A stretch of 64,000 bases of DNA from contig NC_073356.2 of assembly GCF_027580225.2 (NCBI RefSeq), positions 10,431,001 through 10,495,000 of the forward strand, given 5' to 3'. Below, one piece after another: positions 1 to 11,232 of the stretch (positions within the stretch are counted from its first letter, which is position 1; each line of letters starts with the position of its first letter). Made by a program: the position numbers and the translations under genes. Below the pieces are notes generated by a model. It had not been told where the DNA came from and searched no databases. It worked only from the letters and a program-made list of their open reading frames with translations. The stretch comes from Misgurnus anguillicaudatus (lineage: Eukaryota; Chordata; Actinopteri; Cypriniformes; Cobitidae).

Positions 1-187
1 TCATTTGCATTTTAAAGGACACACCCAAAATGGCACATTTTTGTACACACCTACAAAGTGGCAATTTTAACATGCTATAAAAAATTATCTATATGATATT
101 TTGAGCTAAAACTTCACATATGTGCTCTGGGGACACCAAAGATTTATTTGACATCTTAATAAAGTCTTGTGCTATGGCCCCTTTAAG
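1..187 (+). mobile_element. 3' half of a short interspersed DNA element, cut by the window edge
   Basis: These bases match 59,171-59,357 almost base for base, including the run around ggggacaccaaagattt and the terminal cccctttaa. The copy at 58,850-59,357 is complete and begins with tttaaagggcacatatcatg, so this one lacks its first half because the window starts inside it. I recognise it as a repeat common in cyprinid genomes; the family name is not asserted. Confidence 0.75.
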
Positions 188-904
188 GGTGTTTTTTGTG
201 TTTTAGCATGGTTGTGTTTTTAATTATTTGGTAAAGTTGTGCTATTTTGATCCTCACTGTTCAAGGATCAATTTCCTCCATTTACATTGTGATTCTCCAG
301 AGATTTTGGGCAGGCGGCTTGGGGTAACCGTGACGACAGCTTACCTCACTTCTCGGGGCCGCGTGAACGTTAAATAATAGCCTCCTGTCTTTTGTCAACG
401 ATAGGGGAAACCTGAGTGGGATGCGCAACAGGTGCGACATGCAAAAGTGTTCACTTACACTACACACTTATCTGGATACGCCCCCACACTCCACATACTA
501 CCTTCTTGCTAAAAAACACCTGTGTGCGGACGTGCTTGTGTTAATGTATACAAACGCGTGTTGAAGAAACTGCTGCATAGTGTAAGGTGACACATTGTGT
601 TTACCTTCAGCTACACAATCTGAGTTCACATGAGGAGAGTTACAAAACGTAGGTTGTAACATTATGGTCAGGCAACTCTCTAGGCTTCCTATTGAACTTT
701 TGTGAGAAGATGAAAGGAATAAATTTTATTTTTAAGGCGTTTCCCCGTTTTCTTTCAACTCCATTTTCACCTTGAGATTGTAGTCACAAATATCTATTTT
801 CACCTTGAGATTGTAGTCACAAATATCTACTTGTATGTCTAAAGCTCAGATAAAATGACATGGGGCTATACAATCATGTCTCCAACCAGTTTGCTTAAAG
901 GTAA
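188..904. other. No gene recognised; contains a 33-bp tandem duplication
   Basis: Apart from the two-copy tandem repeat at 763-828, no exon-like reading frame with flanking splice signals and no terminal inverted repeat was seen. The 61-codon minus-strand open frame at 282-467 has no recognisable domain and is treated as chance. Confidence 0.4.
763..828. repeat. Perfect 33-bp direct tandem repeat, two copies
   Basis: The unit beginning attttcaccttgagattg is present at 763-795 and again, identical, at 796-828. This is a simple local duplication, probably replication slippage. No coding or regulatory role is evident. Confidence 0.9.
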
Positions 905-1256
905 CTTTTAAAAGGATCTCTTGACAGAAATGCAATGCAATGTAATATACATAAATATATTATCTGTGGTGTATAAAGACCTTACAAAATGTACTGTATT
1001 GTTTTTATTACCTTACAATGAGACGTGTTATCTATATGCACAGGGGGTCCCCTTGCATGCAAGTCGCAATTTTGTGCCGCCATGTTTCTACAGAAGCCCT
1101 TAACAGACAAACTTTGTTAACCATGTGCCTCCGATGATGACATGATGACTCTATTCATTTCAAAAGCGAGTGGTGAGCCGTGGACTGAGCCGTTGGTTGC
1201 AATTTGCAACCTCACCACTAGATGCAGCTAAAATTTACACACTGCACCTTTAAAGT
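905..1256 (-). mobile_element. MITE of the 'aaaggtgcagtgtgta' family, copy 1
   Basis: The right end reads tacacactgcacctttaa, the reverse complement of the terminus seen at 46,683 and 53,536. The interior (caacctcaccactagatgc, gggtccccttgcatg) is shared with the copies at 46,683-47,014, 53,536-53,898 and 56,330-56,664. The left end is eroded. It is a short non-autonomous element with no coding capacity. Confidence 0.8.
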
Positions 1257-1845
1257 TAAAGTTCACCCCAGAATTACATTTTTGTTAGGTTTGGCGTCGT
1301 TCTAATGCTGTAATTCCTTCGATTGTCTTCGGGATACATTTTTAGATATTTTTAACGAAAACCGGGAGGAAAAAGTCCATGCGTCATCAATGGTTCAATA
1401 AGGGGCTGTTCACATATCACGTATCACGTATCACATATCAAAACATCTAAACTTTTCAGAATGCCGCAAGCGCACAGGTCATGTGACAAGAACCTACACG
1501 CCTAGCGTTTTCAACGCGTTTTTAGGCACAACATGTAAACAGCCCCAAATATTATCGTGATTCGACGAGAACACTTTTTGTGCGCAAAGAAAACCAAACT
1601 AACTAATTTATTGAACAAAATAAACATTTTGTTTTCATGTTCGCGGATTCACGAGCAGACTACGAGCAAGCAACTAAACAAAAGTGTTCTTGTCGCTTCA
1701 TGATATTGTTAACGCGTTAATTTTGACAGTGCTAATATCTAAAAATAAATTCCAAAGAAAATCGAAGGACTTATGGGTTTGTAACGACATGGAGGTAAGT
1801 GATTTATGATAACATTTTCAATCTGGGGTGAATTTTTTAAAGGTA
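1253..1845. mobile_element. MITE with ttaaagttcaccccag / ctggggtgaatttttta ends, carrying an insertion
   Basis: The left end (ttaaagttcaccccagaatt, about 1,257) is mirrored by ctggggtgaattttttaaag at 1,826-1,845. The subterminal parts are also mirrored: ccttcgattgtcttcgg on the left and aaaatcgaaggac on the right. This is a palindromic non-autonomous DNA element. A separate short inverted-repeat element interrupts it at 1,401-1,546. Confidence 0.7.
1401..1546. mobile_element. Short MITE (aggggctgttcacat ends) nested in another MITE
   Basis: The left end aggggctgttcacat and right end atgtaaacagcccc form terminal inverted repeats. The ends resemble those of the larger elements at 20,092-21,939 and 61,778-62,184 (gttcaca / tgtgaac with a run of G or C outside), which suggests one superfamily. 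Confidence 0.6.
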
Positions 1846-3280
1846 TTTTCATACTAAAAACACAACTTGTTGTGTTTTGAGATGTCTAACAATGTTAGAC
1901 AAACTCCTACAGGTGTACGACATTACAGCAGAGGTGCCCTGTGCTGAAATCCATATCCACTTCATCCTCCCTTGCCCTTGGCCCTCTATGACATCAAATA
2001 GCGGCAGGTATGACCCCTCAAAGTGTTTTTTGAAGACTGTGAAGTCTCCCCAGGGTCTGTCAGTTGGTTAGCGAAGGGTCTTTTCAACCCTCAAAAGACG
2101 GCAGCCGTACGGCTGTCTGCCACAGGCGCCACCTCCAAGGCGGATATTTGAGATGGCAGTGGTTAAAAACCCTTGTTCTCTCCTCTTTACAACCATTCTA
2201 AGATTACTTAGATTTCACTGAGATTTGAATTTCGGGAAGGGGTTAAGACCTCCGTTTAGCATCTGTTTACCTCCAGATGGCCATCACTGCCCTGTTTTGC
2301 CTAATTTCTATACGCCACTGAAAAGAGAGAGAGGGAGAAGTAGAAAAGAGCTACAGTGAAGAAAATAAAAAGATAAGTGCTGCTTCATTCCCCACATGTT
2401 TCAGGTAGGCCAGGTGTCTCAGCGCGAGCCCACCTGCTGCCTCTCTTTTTTGTAAGGCACAATAGGGAACATAAAGACCGCAGACTGTCTTTGATTGGGA
2501 GTGACGGCAAGCATGAGGCAACAAGGTTTCGTGTGGGGTTAAAGAAATGCTTTACAGCAGGCAGCTGGGACGCTGGTCTCTTGTGTACAGGAACACCTGT
2601 GGATTTGATGGCAATACAAAACATGTACAGGCACATTTTCATGAATAAAAAGCATTTAATATTAATTTGTGTTGGGCAATGTTGTTATTTCAGGGGCTTT
2701 AGTTAACGTTTTATTTATTTGAAGGTGCCTCAATGAATATTCAGGAAGCATTGAATTATGTTGTAGTGATATGTGTGTTATCTGTGTTCGTTCTAATTGT
2801 CAACAAACAGTGGATGATGAGGAAGTAAAGTACGTTTGGCTTCATTCCAGCAGTTGGCTGAGGTACTTTATACAATATGAACTGTCAGTTCCTTTGTTGT
2901 CCGATACAGAGAAACCGTTTGTCGAAGAATTTGTTTTTTCCCCATATAAATGTTTAACCACAGTTACAGACAATGCACTGTATAGGTATAATTTGCATAT
3001 GTTATGAATAGGGAGTGTTTTGCATAGTCGAGTTTGTTTAAAATACAGACGTATTGTTAAAATGTAAACATTAGAGTTGCATAATGTTCACCTGAGGCAA
3101 ACCGATGTAAGGACTGAACTAATATCAGTAGTGTTCTTGTAAAATGATGATTTTTGTAATGTTAACGTAACAGACATAGTCCTTTATAATATTTTAATAG
3201 GCACCAAAGAGCAAAGCTATAATTATGTACATAATTATTTTACATGCTTTGCTTAAAAAAAAGTTGTATTTATTGTAAAG
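1846..3280. other. Anonymous region with possible minus-strand exons of unknown origin
   Basis: On the minus strand an acceptor-like tgacag at about 2,063 precedes about 66 open codons running down to 1,865. Upstream at about 2,309 a strong polypyrimidine tract plus cag precedes a short open stretch ending at a gtaaac donor. I cannot match the translation to a family, and the neighbourhood is repeat-rich, so this may be transposon or chance. Nothing else was recognised up to 3,280. Confidence 0.25.
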
Positions 3281-3283
3281 TGT

Positions 3284-3398
3284 TTTGTTGCTCAGTTGGT
3301 AGGGTATTGTGATTTAATTCTAAGGGGATGCACATACAGATAGGATTAAATGCACTGTAAGTTGTTTTCAAATGCATAAATGTAAATGCATAAAGTGC
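3284..3398 (+). mobile_element. tRNA-derived SINE fragment
   Basis: A tRNA-like A-box region (gctcagttggtagggta) is followed by a short body and a tail ending atgcataaatgtaaatgc. The same layout appears at 49,401-49,523 and, reversed, at 55,132-55,240. The B-box part is badly decayed. I recognise it as the common fish tRNA-type SINE, whose tail is shared with a LINE. Confidence 0.65.
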
Positions 3399-3814
3399 TA
3401 GTGTTGTTTGATATAACTTTAATTAGTGAAAAAATTGTCAAAATGCCTGTGGCACATTGTAACAAGCTCCCCAAAAAAGTAATATACCTTTATCATTCAC
3501 TACGTTTACATGCACCCTCATAATGCGATTTGAGATGTTGGCAATATTGCAATTATACTCTACCTCGTTTAAATACAACACTTCGATCAAAACAATGTGA
3601 TTAAGCTCATAATCACAGCAAGCATAATTGTGTTAAAACGTGTGGAGTATGCAATAAACAAGCATGTAAACGTTTCATTTGGATCTATTGCACACTATCC
3701 GAAGTACGCATTTGCGTGAGTTATGTGCTATAAGCTGGAAAACAGTTAATTTTTTTTTGCTTACGCAGTCGAACACACACCCTCGCAAAGCAGACTTCAT
3801 TTGACTCAAACGCT

Positions 3815-4562
3815 AATGCTGTGTTTACACCAACCACATTTCAGGCGTCAAAATCGTCTCTACCGTGCCTAGTTTGCCACAGTTTGAATGCATTCGCACA
3901 TCTAAAGCAAGCATTTGACGCACGTCTGAGGCAAATTCCGCTTCTTGTGGGATGGGCAAGTGCTATGCGATTGTCTGTTTGCAAGACGGCTGATGTTGAT
4001 TGTGCATTTATAGAGAGAGTTACCAGTTTGTTTAGTTACCTTACTATGGGGAAAATAAATGGCGCAGGTCGATAAACGACACGTGACTTAAAAGTGAAAT
4101 GTGTATTTACAACTTACCAGGTTACCCAATGTCCTCACTGACAGTCTTCCAAGCGAGGTCATTTTTATTCCTGTCTTTATCGAAATAAGAGTGTTTGTCA
4201 TATAGCTCCCAGTCGAGTGCTCACGGACAATATCAAGCGTTCCTTCATGTTGAATGAGTGACTCCGGGTCAGGCTGCCTCCATAGCAGCAAGCAGGCTCC
4301 TGATTGGTTAATGCGGCGCGAAAATCCGCGTTCAAATTTGTCAACTCGGGCATCAGACAAAAATTAGCGTCAAACGCAAAAAGCACCATTTGCGCATACC
4401 GCGCCAGACGCTCAATTCGCGCGAACGAGGCGGAATTGCGTCTGCCGCGCCAAACGCCTCATCCGCGCCACAAGACATTAGCGCGTCTTCACATTGACTT
4501 AACATTGAATTCACTCGCGCTTGACGTCTCTACCACGGCTGGTGTAAATGCAGCATTATAGT
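3815..4562. mobile_element. DNA element with 'ggtgtaaa...cagcat' ends, copy 1
   Basis: The left end (atgctgtgtttacaccaacc) is mirrored by the right end (ggctggtgtaaatgcagcat). The interior is shared with 30,025-30,600: ttgtgggatgggcaagtgc, and the run of gcgcc-rich decamers near the right end. No long open frame is present. It is a non-autonomous TIR element of about 0.75 kb. Confidence 0.8.
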
Positions 4563-4838
4563 TGTTTGTTGCTGCAGTACCACTCTTGGCCTAAAGGGGG
4601 CTGTGAGGAGCAATAAGGAAAACTTATGTAAACATCTTTGTCCACTTTCATGGTACAGTTGTACAAATGAGGATAGCTTCAGAACTTTCGACATGATTAC
4701 ATTATACTTAAGGTCATGCTGACGCATTACAAGGCTAGTGCAAGACAAGAAGTTATGGTTTAAAAGTACTTTTTTGGCAAAAATGTTGAACGTTTTGCTA
4801 GATAAAACATTTTGAGCTGTTTGAAGCTGCATTGAAAC

Positions 4839-5134
4839 TAGGCATGGGCCGGTTACCGGTTTTATGGTATACCATGGTTTTTAAACAGTCAATGTTTCAA
4901 AACCACTAAAATGTTCTGTGATACCGTCTCCGGGAGCTGTTTATACAAATTCATTAAATCATTAGTCATGTGATTTGATGTTTACATATGATATATTTTT
5001 GCAAGCATATCATAATTTAAAGGCTTTATTTTTACCTGCCATTTGAAAATAACAGATTTTAGTGTTGCAATGGCAATACGGCAATTTTTGCTAAAGGTTA
5101 TCATATCGCCAAAATCTTTACCGGCCCATGCCTA
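4839..5134. mobile_element. hAT-like MITE with 8-bp target duplication
   Basis: The ends are taggcatgggccggt on the left and ccggcccatgccta on the right, a clear terminal inverted repeat. Flanking octamers attgaaac (4,831-4,838) and atggaaac (5,135-5,142) match at 7 of 8 bases, as expected for hAT insertion. No coding capacity in 296 bp. Confidence 0.85.
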
Positions 5135-5142
5135 ATGGAAAC

Positions 5143-6017
5143 TGCATTTTTAAACTGCATGGAAACTGTAGGCTGTTGAGGTCCACTAAAGTCCACTACA
5201 GGTATATGGAGAAAAATCTGGAAATGTTTTCCTCAACAAAAAAAAATTGACTGAACAAAGAAAGACATATACATCTTGTATGACATGGGGGTGAATAAAT
5301 TATCAGGATTTTTTTCATGAAAGTGGAGTATTCCTTTAACATAATTTTAACAACCAAAATTTGTAAGTGTCGCATGTCATTTTATATAGTTTGACAAGAC
5401 TGTTGGCTCCAAAAATATCCCACTGCATAGATGTTGCTTTGAAACAGATTATCACCTTAGAGAACTTCAGACTGCACGTCTTCATCACTTCCTTAAGAGC
5501 GTAATGAATCTTTAGTGAGCCGAACCACTGCAGTTGATCATCGTGACACTTCATTGACCACGCTACTGGGAAAAAATTAGTTATTAGTTATTGCTGAGCC
5601 AAGTGCTTTTCTCCACTCCAGTGATTTAGGGATTAGCCATTATAGAAATTATGGTCGATAAAATGAAGCTGTAATTATGTTATGGCTCATAATTGTCACT
5701 CTGGCAGATACCGTAAATCTGTACTATTAACAATTAATATACATTTTGTAGGTTAAAAATTTTCACAACAAAACCCTAGTCTAGACTTGCCCGCAAGCAA
5801 TAGCCATAATTTCACCGTCTAGGTTAACTATAGACCCGAAATAGTCTGGCTATGAGTAACCCACTTCTAATATACAATAACTTTGAATTTGGTTACTTGC
5901 AAGATGTGTGATATTACATCATGTAAGCAAAGTCAACAATGATTACAAGATTACAAGTTTTTTTAATTGACTTATTTTATTTTTCATCTATAAAATCTTC
6001 ACTGACAACCTTGTTTT
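5143..6017. other. No gene or classified repeat recognised
   Basis: AT-rich sequence between a hAT-like MITE and the L2-type LINE. No exon with splice signals and recognisable protein was found. The 72-codon minus-strand frame at 5,336-5,554 has no recognisable motif. Confidence 0.4.
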
Positions 6018-6439
6018 AGCCTAGACGGCAGGGGGGGAGGACGCAGGCGCTGTGTGTTCGCCGCTTCTCATCCTGCTGGAAAACTTAAAACTGACTTTAC
6101 TTATTTATTTATTTATTTTTTTAGCTGTTTTTCTGATTGTTACTGATAGCAAAATTAAGCCCTACTCATATTTGTCTGGATATTAAAAAAACATCTAGAC
6201 CTGGATGTTTCTTACCTGAAGCTGCCGCGACTATTGGAGTGCTGAGCGATTTGGAGCTATTCATCGTTTTGAGATGTTGTCATCTGGACTGGCTTCATTA
6301 AATTGAACATATTGTTGGTATAACCCCTCGGACAGTCATAATATAGTAGCTGCCGACGCTGCGCTGGTCTGCGGCTAGGCTAACGTAATCGGTTGCTATC
6401 ATCTGATACTGTCCTGGAACAAAATCTTTTACAGTCCAT

Positions 6440-9400
6440 ATGGGCTCCCCTCACCTCCAATTTATGCCACATTTGTCCTCTCTGTTACTACGGGCACTGC
6501 CATTTCTCTTGGTGTACATATCCACCATTCATCCACGTTTGCCGGATCCATGGATAGCTGTCAACAGTAGCATCACAACGGTTTCCATATCCACCATGCT
6601 CCGGTACCTGCCGAACCAACTCTTGGAATTTAACACTTGCTGTGCCCCATCAAACCTCTCCTCTCTGAAGCAACTAGGCATCCTTCGCCGACCCCGCTAT
6701 GTTCATAGAGGGTCGCGTCGACGCCTTGTTTACTCTGAGACCACTACTGAGAGCTCAATCCCGAGCCTCTGGACAGCTGCTAGCGCCGGCGCGCACCAAC
6801 GTCATCATCGGACACGTCATCAGAGCGCTCTTGGCTCAGGTCTAAAAACCTGCGACCAACCACAACGAGGCCCCCTGCTGGAGGAACAAGGTACTGGGTG
6901 CCCTGGGAAACACGGAGTGGACTCTACTGTTCTGCGCTCGTTGGTAAAGTGGACACCATCTTCAACTTTTAGAATTGATCTGTTAAACTGTCAGTCACTT
7001 ACCAATAAGGCATCTTTTATTAACGACTATATATCTGATCAGAACCTTGACATTATGTGCCTCACGGAGACATGGCATAAATCTGAAGTATATTCTTCAC
7101 TAAATGAATTGTGTCCCCCTGGCTACTCATATCTGGAAAAAGCTAGGGGTAATGGACGTGGAGGGGGTTTAGCGGTTATTTATCATTCTGATTTGCACAT
7201 GTCTGTAATAACTTTGCAAAAGCTGTCATCATTTGAATGCTTGGCATTTACATGTGAAAAACCCATTCCTCTTACAACTATCCTCATATACCGGCCACCA
7301 AAACCACATCCATGTTTTATTTCTGAATTAACTGAACTACTTCTGTCAGTGTGTACTACATCAAACAATGTTGAAATTCTTGGAGATTTTAATATCCATG
7401 TTGATTCTCCCACAAGCTTATATACTGCTGATCTATTACAACTTCTTGACACCCTCAATCTCAGACAACACGTGACAGTACCTACCCATACAAAAGGACA
7501 TACATTAGACCTCATTATAACAAATTTTCCTGTCAATAATGTTCAGGTGCATGATTTAGGCATATCTGATCACAATGCCATATCATTCGATTTTTCAGTC
7601 CCGACTTCACTTACTAAGCCCAAATACAATATCTGCTTCCGCAAAACAAAAGAAATTAACCCTGAACACCTGTCTTATGACCTACAAAACCTGACCCTGT
7701 CCGTCCATCACTCTGCTCCCGATGCGCTTGTCGACCAATACAATACTGGACTAAAAGATATACTTGATGTCCATGCGCCCCTTAAGACACGAACTGTTAC
7801 ATTTACACGTTCTGCTCCATGGTACACTGGTGCACTGCGTAGACAGAAGGCAGCTGGGAGGGTCCTTGAGAGGCGCTATGTTGCCTCTGGGCTTACTGTC
7901 CATAAAATCGCCTATAGGGAGCATCAAAGAGCATATTCCAAATTACTTAGTCAGGCACGTTCTCAATATTATTCTAACATCATTAACAATAATCCAGGAA
8001 ACTCAAAACAGCTTTTCAAAACAATAAATTATCTTCTCAGCCCACCAAATTCAATGCAAAAGAATAATAACACGGATGATCAGTGTAATAAATTCCTTGA
8101 TTCATTTACCACAAAAATAACTACCATCCGCTCTAACCTAATACCTGGTAAGATCATCCCATCGACCCCTCTAACTCCTGCACCAATACTGTCTCAATTT
8201 ATTCTCCCCACACACAGACAGGTTGAGACTCTCATACACAGTATGAGATCCTCAACGTGCAGATTGGATCCATTTCCCACTTCCCTTATCAAATCAAATA
8301 CGACCCTCTTAAGCCCTTTCATCACCGCCATTATAAACTCTTGCTTGCAAACTGGCTATCTTCCGATCTCTCTGAAAACTGCACTTATCAACCCTCGGCT
8401 CAAAAAACCCTCTCTAGATCCTGATATTTTATCAAATTACGGCCCATCTCTAACCTTCCATTTCTTTCAAAAGTCATCGAAAAAGTCGTTGACACTCAAA
8501 TTCATAATCACCTTCGTTCACATAGTCTCTATGAAAAATTCCAGTCTGGTTTCCGTACTGCCCATAGTACGGAGACCGCTCTGGTCAGGGTCACAAATGA
8601 TTTGCTTGTGTCTGCTGACCAGGGCTTTCCATCTCTTCTTCTGCTCCTGGACCTCTCAGCTGCCTTTGACACTGTTGACCATGCCATCCTGCTCCATCGG
8701 CTACAACACTATATTGGTATTTCACATACAGCACTTCAATGGTTTCGTTCCTACCTGACTGATAGAGTTGCCTATGTGACCCTAGGTGGAGCCAGTTCGA
8801 GGCCACACACACTCACATGTGGAGTGCCTCAGGGCTCAGTCCTTGGCCCTTCTCTTTTCTCCATCTATATGCTCCCCCTGGGCCACATCATCAGCAAGCA
8901 TGGAGTTGCCTTCCACTGCTATGCTGATGATACCCAGCTCTATGTCAGGCTGGACCCCACATCCCCCGTTTCATCACTTTCCCCTCTAAATGCTTGTCTG
9001 GAGGAGACAAGGGCATGGATGACTGACAATTTTCTTCAGTTAAACAGCTCTAAAACTGAGGGTATCCTCATTGGGACCCCACACCAACTGCGATCCTCCC
9101 CTCTGACTGTTTATTCATTCTCTGGTCACGATATTCCACTTACATCCTCTATAATAAACTTGGGAGTTCGATTCGACCCCCACCTATCGTTTAACACCCA
9201 CATTCAATATATCTGTAAAAATTCATTTTTTCACCTCCGGAACATCTCCAAACTTCGCCCCTTTCTCTCTCTTTCTGATGCAGAGAAGCTGGTTCACGCT
9301 CTTGTCTCCTCAAGACTTGACTATTGTAACGCACTCCTCATCGGGATCCCTGGCAGTAGCATTCAGCGACTGCAGTACATCCAGAATTGTGCTGCCAGGG

Positions 9401-9752
9401 TCCTGATGAGGGTGCGTGAAACTGAGCACATCACACCCATCCTCCATAAACTCCACTGGCTTCCTGTTAGGTTTAGGATTGAGTACAAGATCTGTCTCCT
9501 TACCTATCAGTGTGTCTACGGCAGTGCACCATTGTTACCTAAAAGAACTAATCAATGGTCATAATCCAATCCGACATCTCCGTTCCGCTGATAGTCCCTA
9601 AGTCCAAACTCCGTACTATGGGAGATAGGGCCTTCCAGGTGGTTGCACCTCGACTGTGGAATTCCCTCCCCAACTACCTGAGATCACCACAGTCCTTAGA
9701 GATTTTTAAAAATAAATTAAAGACCTATTTATTTTCTATTGCATTTTCTTAA
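6440..9752 (+). pseudogene. L2-type LINE ORF2: endonuclease plus reverse transcriptase, broken by frameshifts
   Basis: From about residue 175 the frame opened at 6,440 shows an AP-endonuclease domain: LLNCQSL near the start, LTETW, GDFNIHVD and the SDHN motif, the metal and catalytic positions of this fold. The reverse transcriptase follows in another frame, with LDLSAAFDTVDH, GVPQGSVLGP and the active-site motif FHCYADDTQLY. The C-terminal end shows LHWLPV and LWNSLP. The reading frame shifts near 8,450, near 9,530 and near 9,600, so no full-length protein can be made. In life such a protein nicks genomic DNA and copies the element RNA at the nick. The frame between 6,440 and the endonuclease has no recognisable domain and may be partly untranslated leader. 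Confidence 0.85.
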
Positions 9753-9864
9753 TATAATCTTGTTCTTATGCGCCTCTTAATTGTTTTTATGATTTATTGT
9801 TTTACCTGTGTACCTGTAGCACTTTGAGACATGTCCTTCATGTATAAAGTGCACTATAAATAAA

Positions 9865-9890
9865 AATTATTATTATTATTATTATTATTA
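9865..9890. repeat. (ATT)n microsatellite tail of the LINE
   Basis: About eight att units directly follow the LINE 3' end. L2/CR1-type elements typically end in short tandem repeats rather than poly(A), which fits. Confidence 0.9.
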
Positions 9891-11122
9891 GATGCTTGGG
9901 CTGTGTTTGGACAGCTATTAGACATCTTTTAAAAGTGCCAAAGAATGCATTGAAATATTTTAAATTGTTTTCTGATATCTACATAGAAGATATGTGGCTT
10001 TATTAAGTGCAAAAAATATCCAGAGATGGTTTTACATGTTCATTTACAACCCTAGGATTTGCCTTAAGAATGAAATGGTGTATTATAACCTTATTTGGAA
10101 GGGTCATGAATAATAATGTTGAGCTCTGCTCTGATTGGCTGTTTCTCAGAGCGGCTCATTTCAGTAGCTCTACTCTATGTGTGTGCAAACAGACCTTATG
10201 TTTGAGTCTGTATCAAACGAAGATACAGATTTTAAGGAATATTCAATCGTTTGGAGATTTTTATTGGATGTTTCTGAGTGGTAAGTTTGTGTTTTTTCAG
10301 TATGGACCTGCAAAACGTAACTGTAACGTCAATAGTAGAACTTCAGCCTAAACGTTAGCATATAGCATTAACTAGCATATAGCGCTAACTCAGCAGTCAC
10401 AACTTTGTTTTTAGCATTGTCATAACATTGTACTTAATTTAATGTTTCATTTAATTTTGGGGGGCATAGATCTCAAATGTAAAGTGACAGTCAGTGTTAT
10501 GTTGAGTTTGGCCTGTTTTCCAGCAGTCTTTTGCATGCACAAGGTTTACATAAGGAGGAAAAAATAGTGTTTGAGGCTCACAATATGTTATTACCATGTA
10601 CAGAACTCTTATTAATCATTTATGCCTAGGTTAATACAGTTTTACATTCTATGTCACCTGCACCTCAAAAATTGCTTTCTGGTTTACATGCTTTATTATA
10701 AATTACACCATTAGCTAGACACAAGAATAATTTTATAATTGTATTATCCAAAAAGTACCCTCAAGTAATCTGCGTATTGTAGGTTGATCAATGCTATGCG
10801 GATGGGGTTGGGTAGGGTTGGGTCAACTGAGATATTCTCCGCTGACAGTATCAGAATGCGTTTGGAGTTTATCGAGCAGCAGTGATTCAGCAGGTTCAGA
10901 CTGCTGCAGACCCCGCCACACTTCACTCCATACTGCACCAACCTTCCTTATTCTCTCTCTGTCACTGCATTGAATGTTTATTTCTGCATTATAAATGAGT
11001 TGTATTTTGTGTAGCAGTTTTTTTTTCAGTGTTTTTTTTTTCAATTGTTAACCATTCTCACTTTGAGCAAATTGCAGTCAAGATAAAACTCATTAATGTG
11101 GTGTTATTTTCTGAATCCTCAG
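9891..11122. other. Sequence upstream of the visible trit1 exons; no coding exon recognised
   Basis: Presumably a trit1 intron. The 114-codon plus frame at 10,007-10,351 has no recognisable domain and looks like anonymous repeat. No exon coding for the trit1 catalytic core (P-loop, DSMQVY-like or tRNA-binding parts) was seen here or further left, so those exons lie outside the window. Confidence 0.45.
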
Positions 11123-11232
11123 GGCCTGCTAGCAATGTGCCACCTGTTTACGGTCTAGATGTGACAGACGTGACCAATTGGGAGACTACTGTACTGACTC
11201 CTGCTTTAGAGATACTGGAGTGCCTTCAAAAG
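11123..11232 (+). CDS. trit1: trit1 exon (third from last)
   Basis: The acceptor is tcctcag and the donor is aag|gtttga. The exon is 110 nt, entering with two bases of a split arginine codon and leaving in phase 0. It encodes [13 protein letters not shown] and then a tryptophan-containing helix ending in CLQK. This is the segment just after the tRNA-binding basic region of TRIT1. The next intron is only 96 bp. Confidence 0.9.

Larger units (their letters stand above)
6018..9890 (+). mobile_element. Near full-length L2-type LINE (non-LTR retrotransposon), frameshifted
   Basis: Layout: a GC-rich 5' segment, a long open frame from 6,440, an apurinic endonuclease domain, reverse transcriptase, a conserved C-terminal part, and a 3' end with taaagtgcactataaataaa followed by (att)n. 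The short 3' tail ending in a microsatellite and the reverse transcriptase wording place it in the CR1/L2 group; L2 is my best guess. It lies in or upstream of trit1 on the same strand. The exact 5' edge is uncertain (no clear target duplication seen). Confidence 0.85.

Noticed and set aside
7183..7536. 117-codon minus open frame
   Set aside because: Antisense shadow of the LINE endonuclease region.
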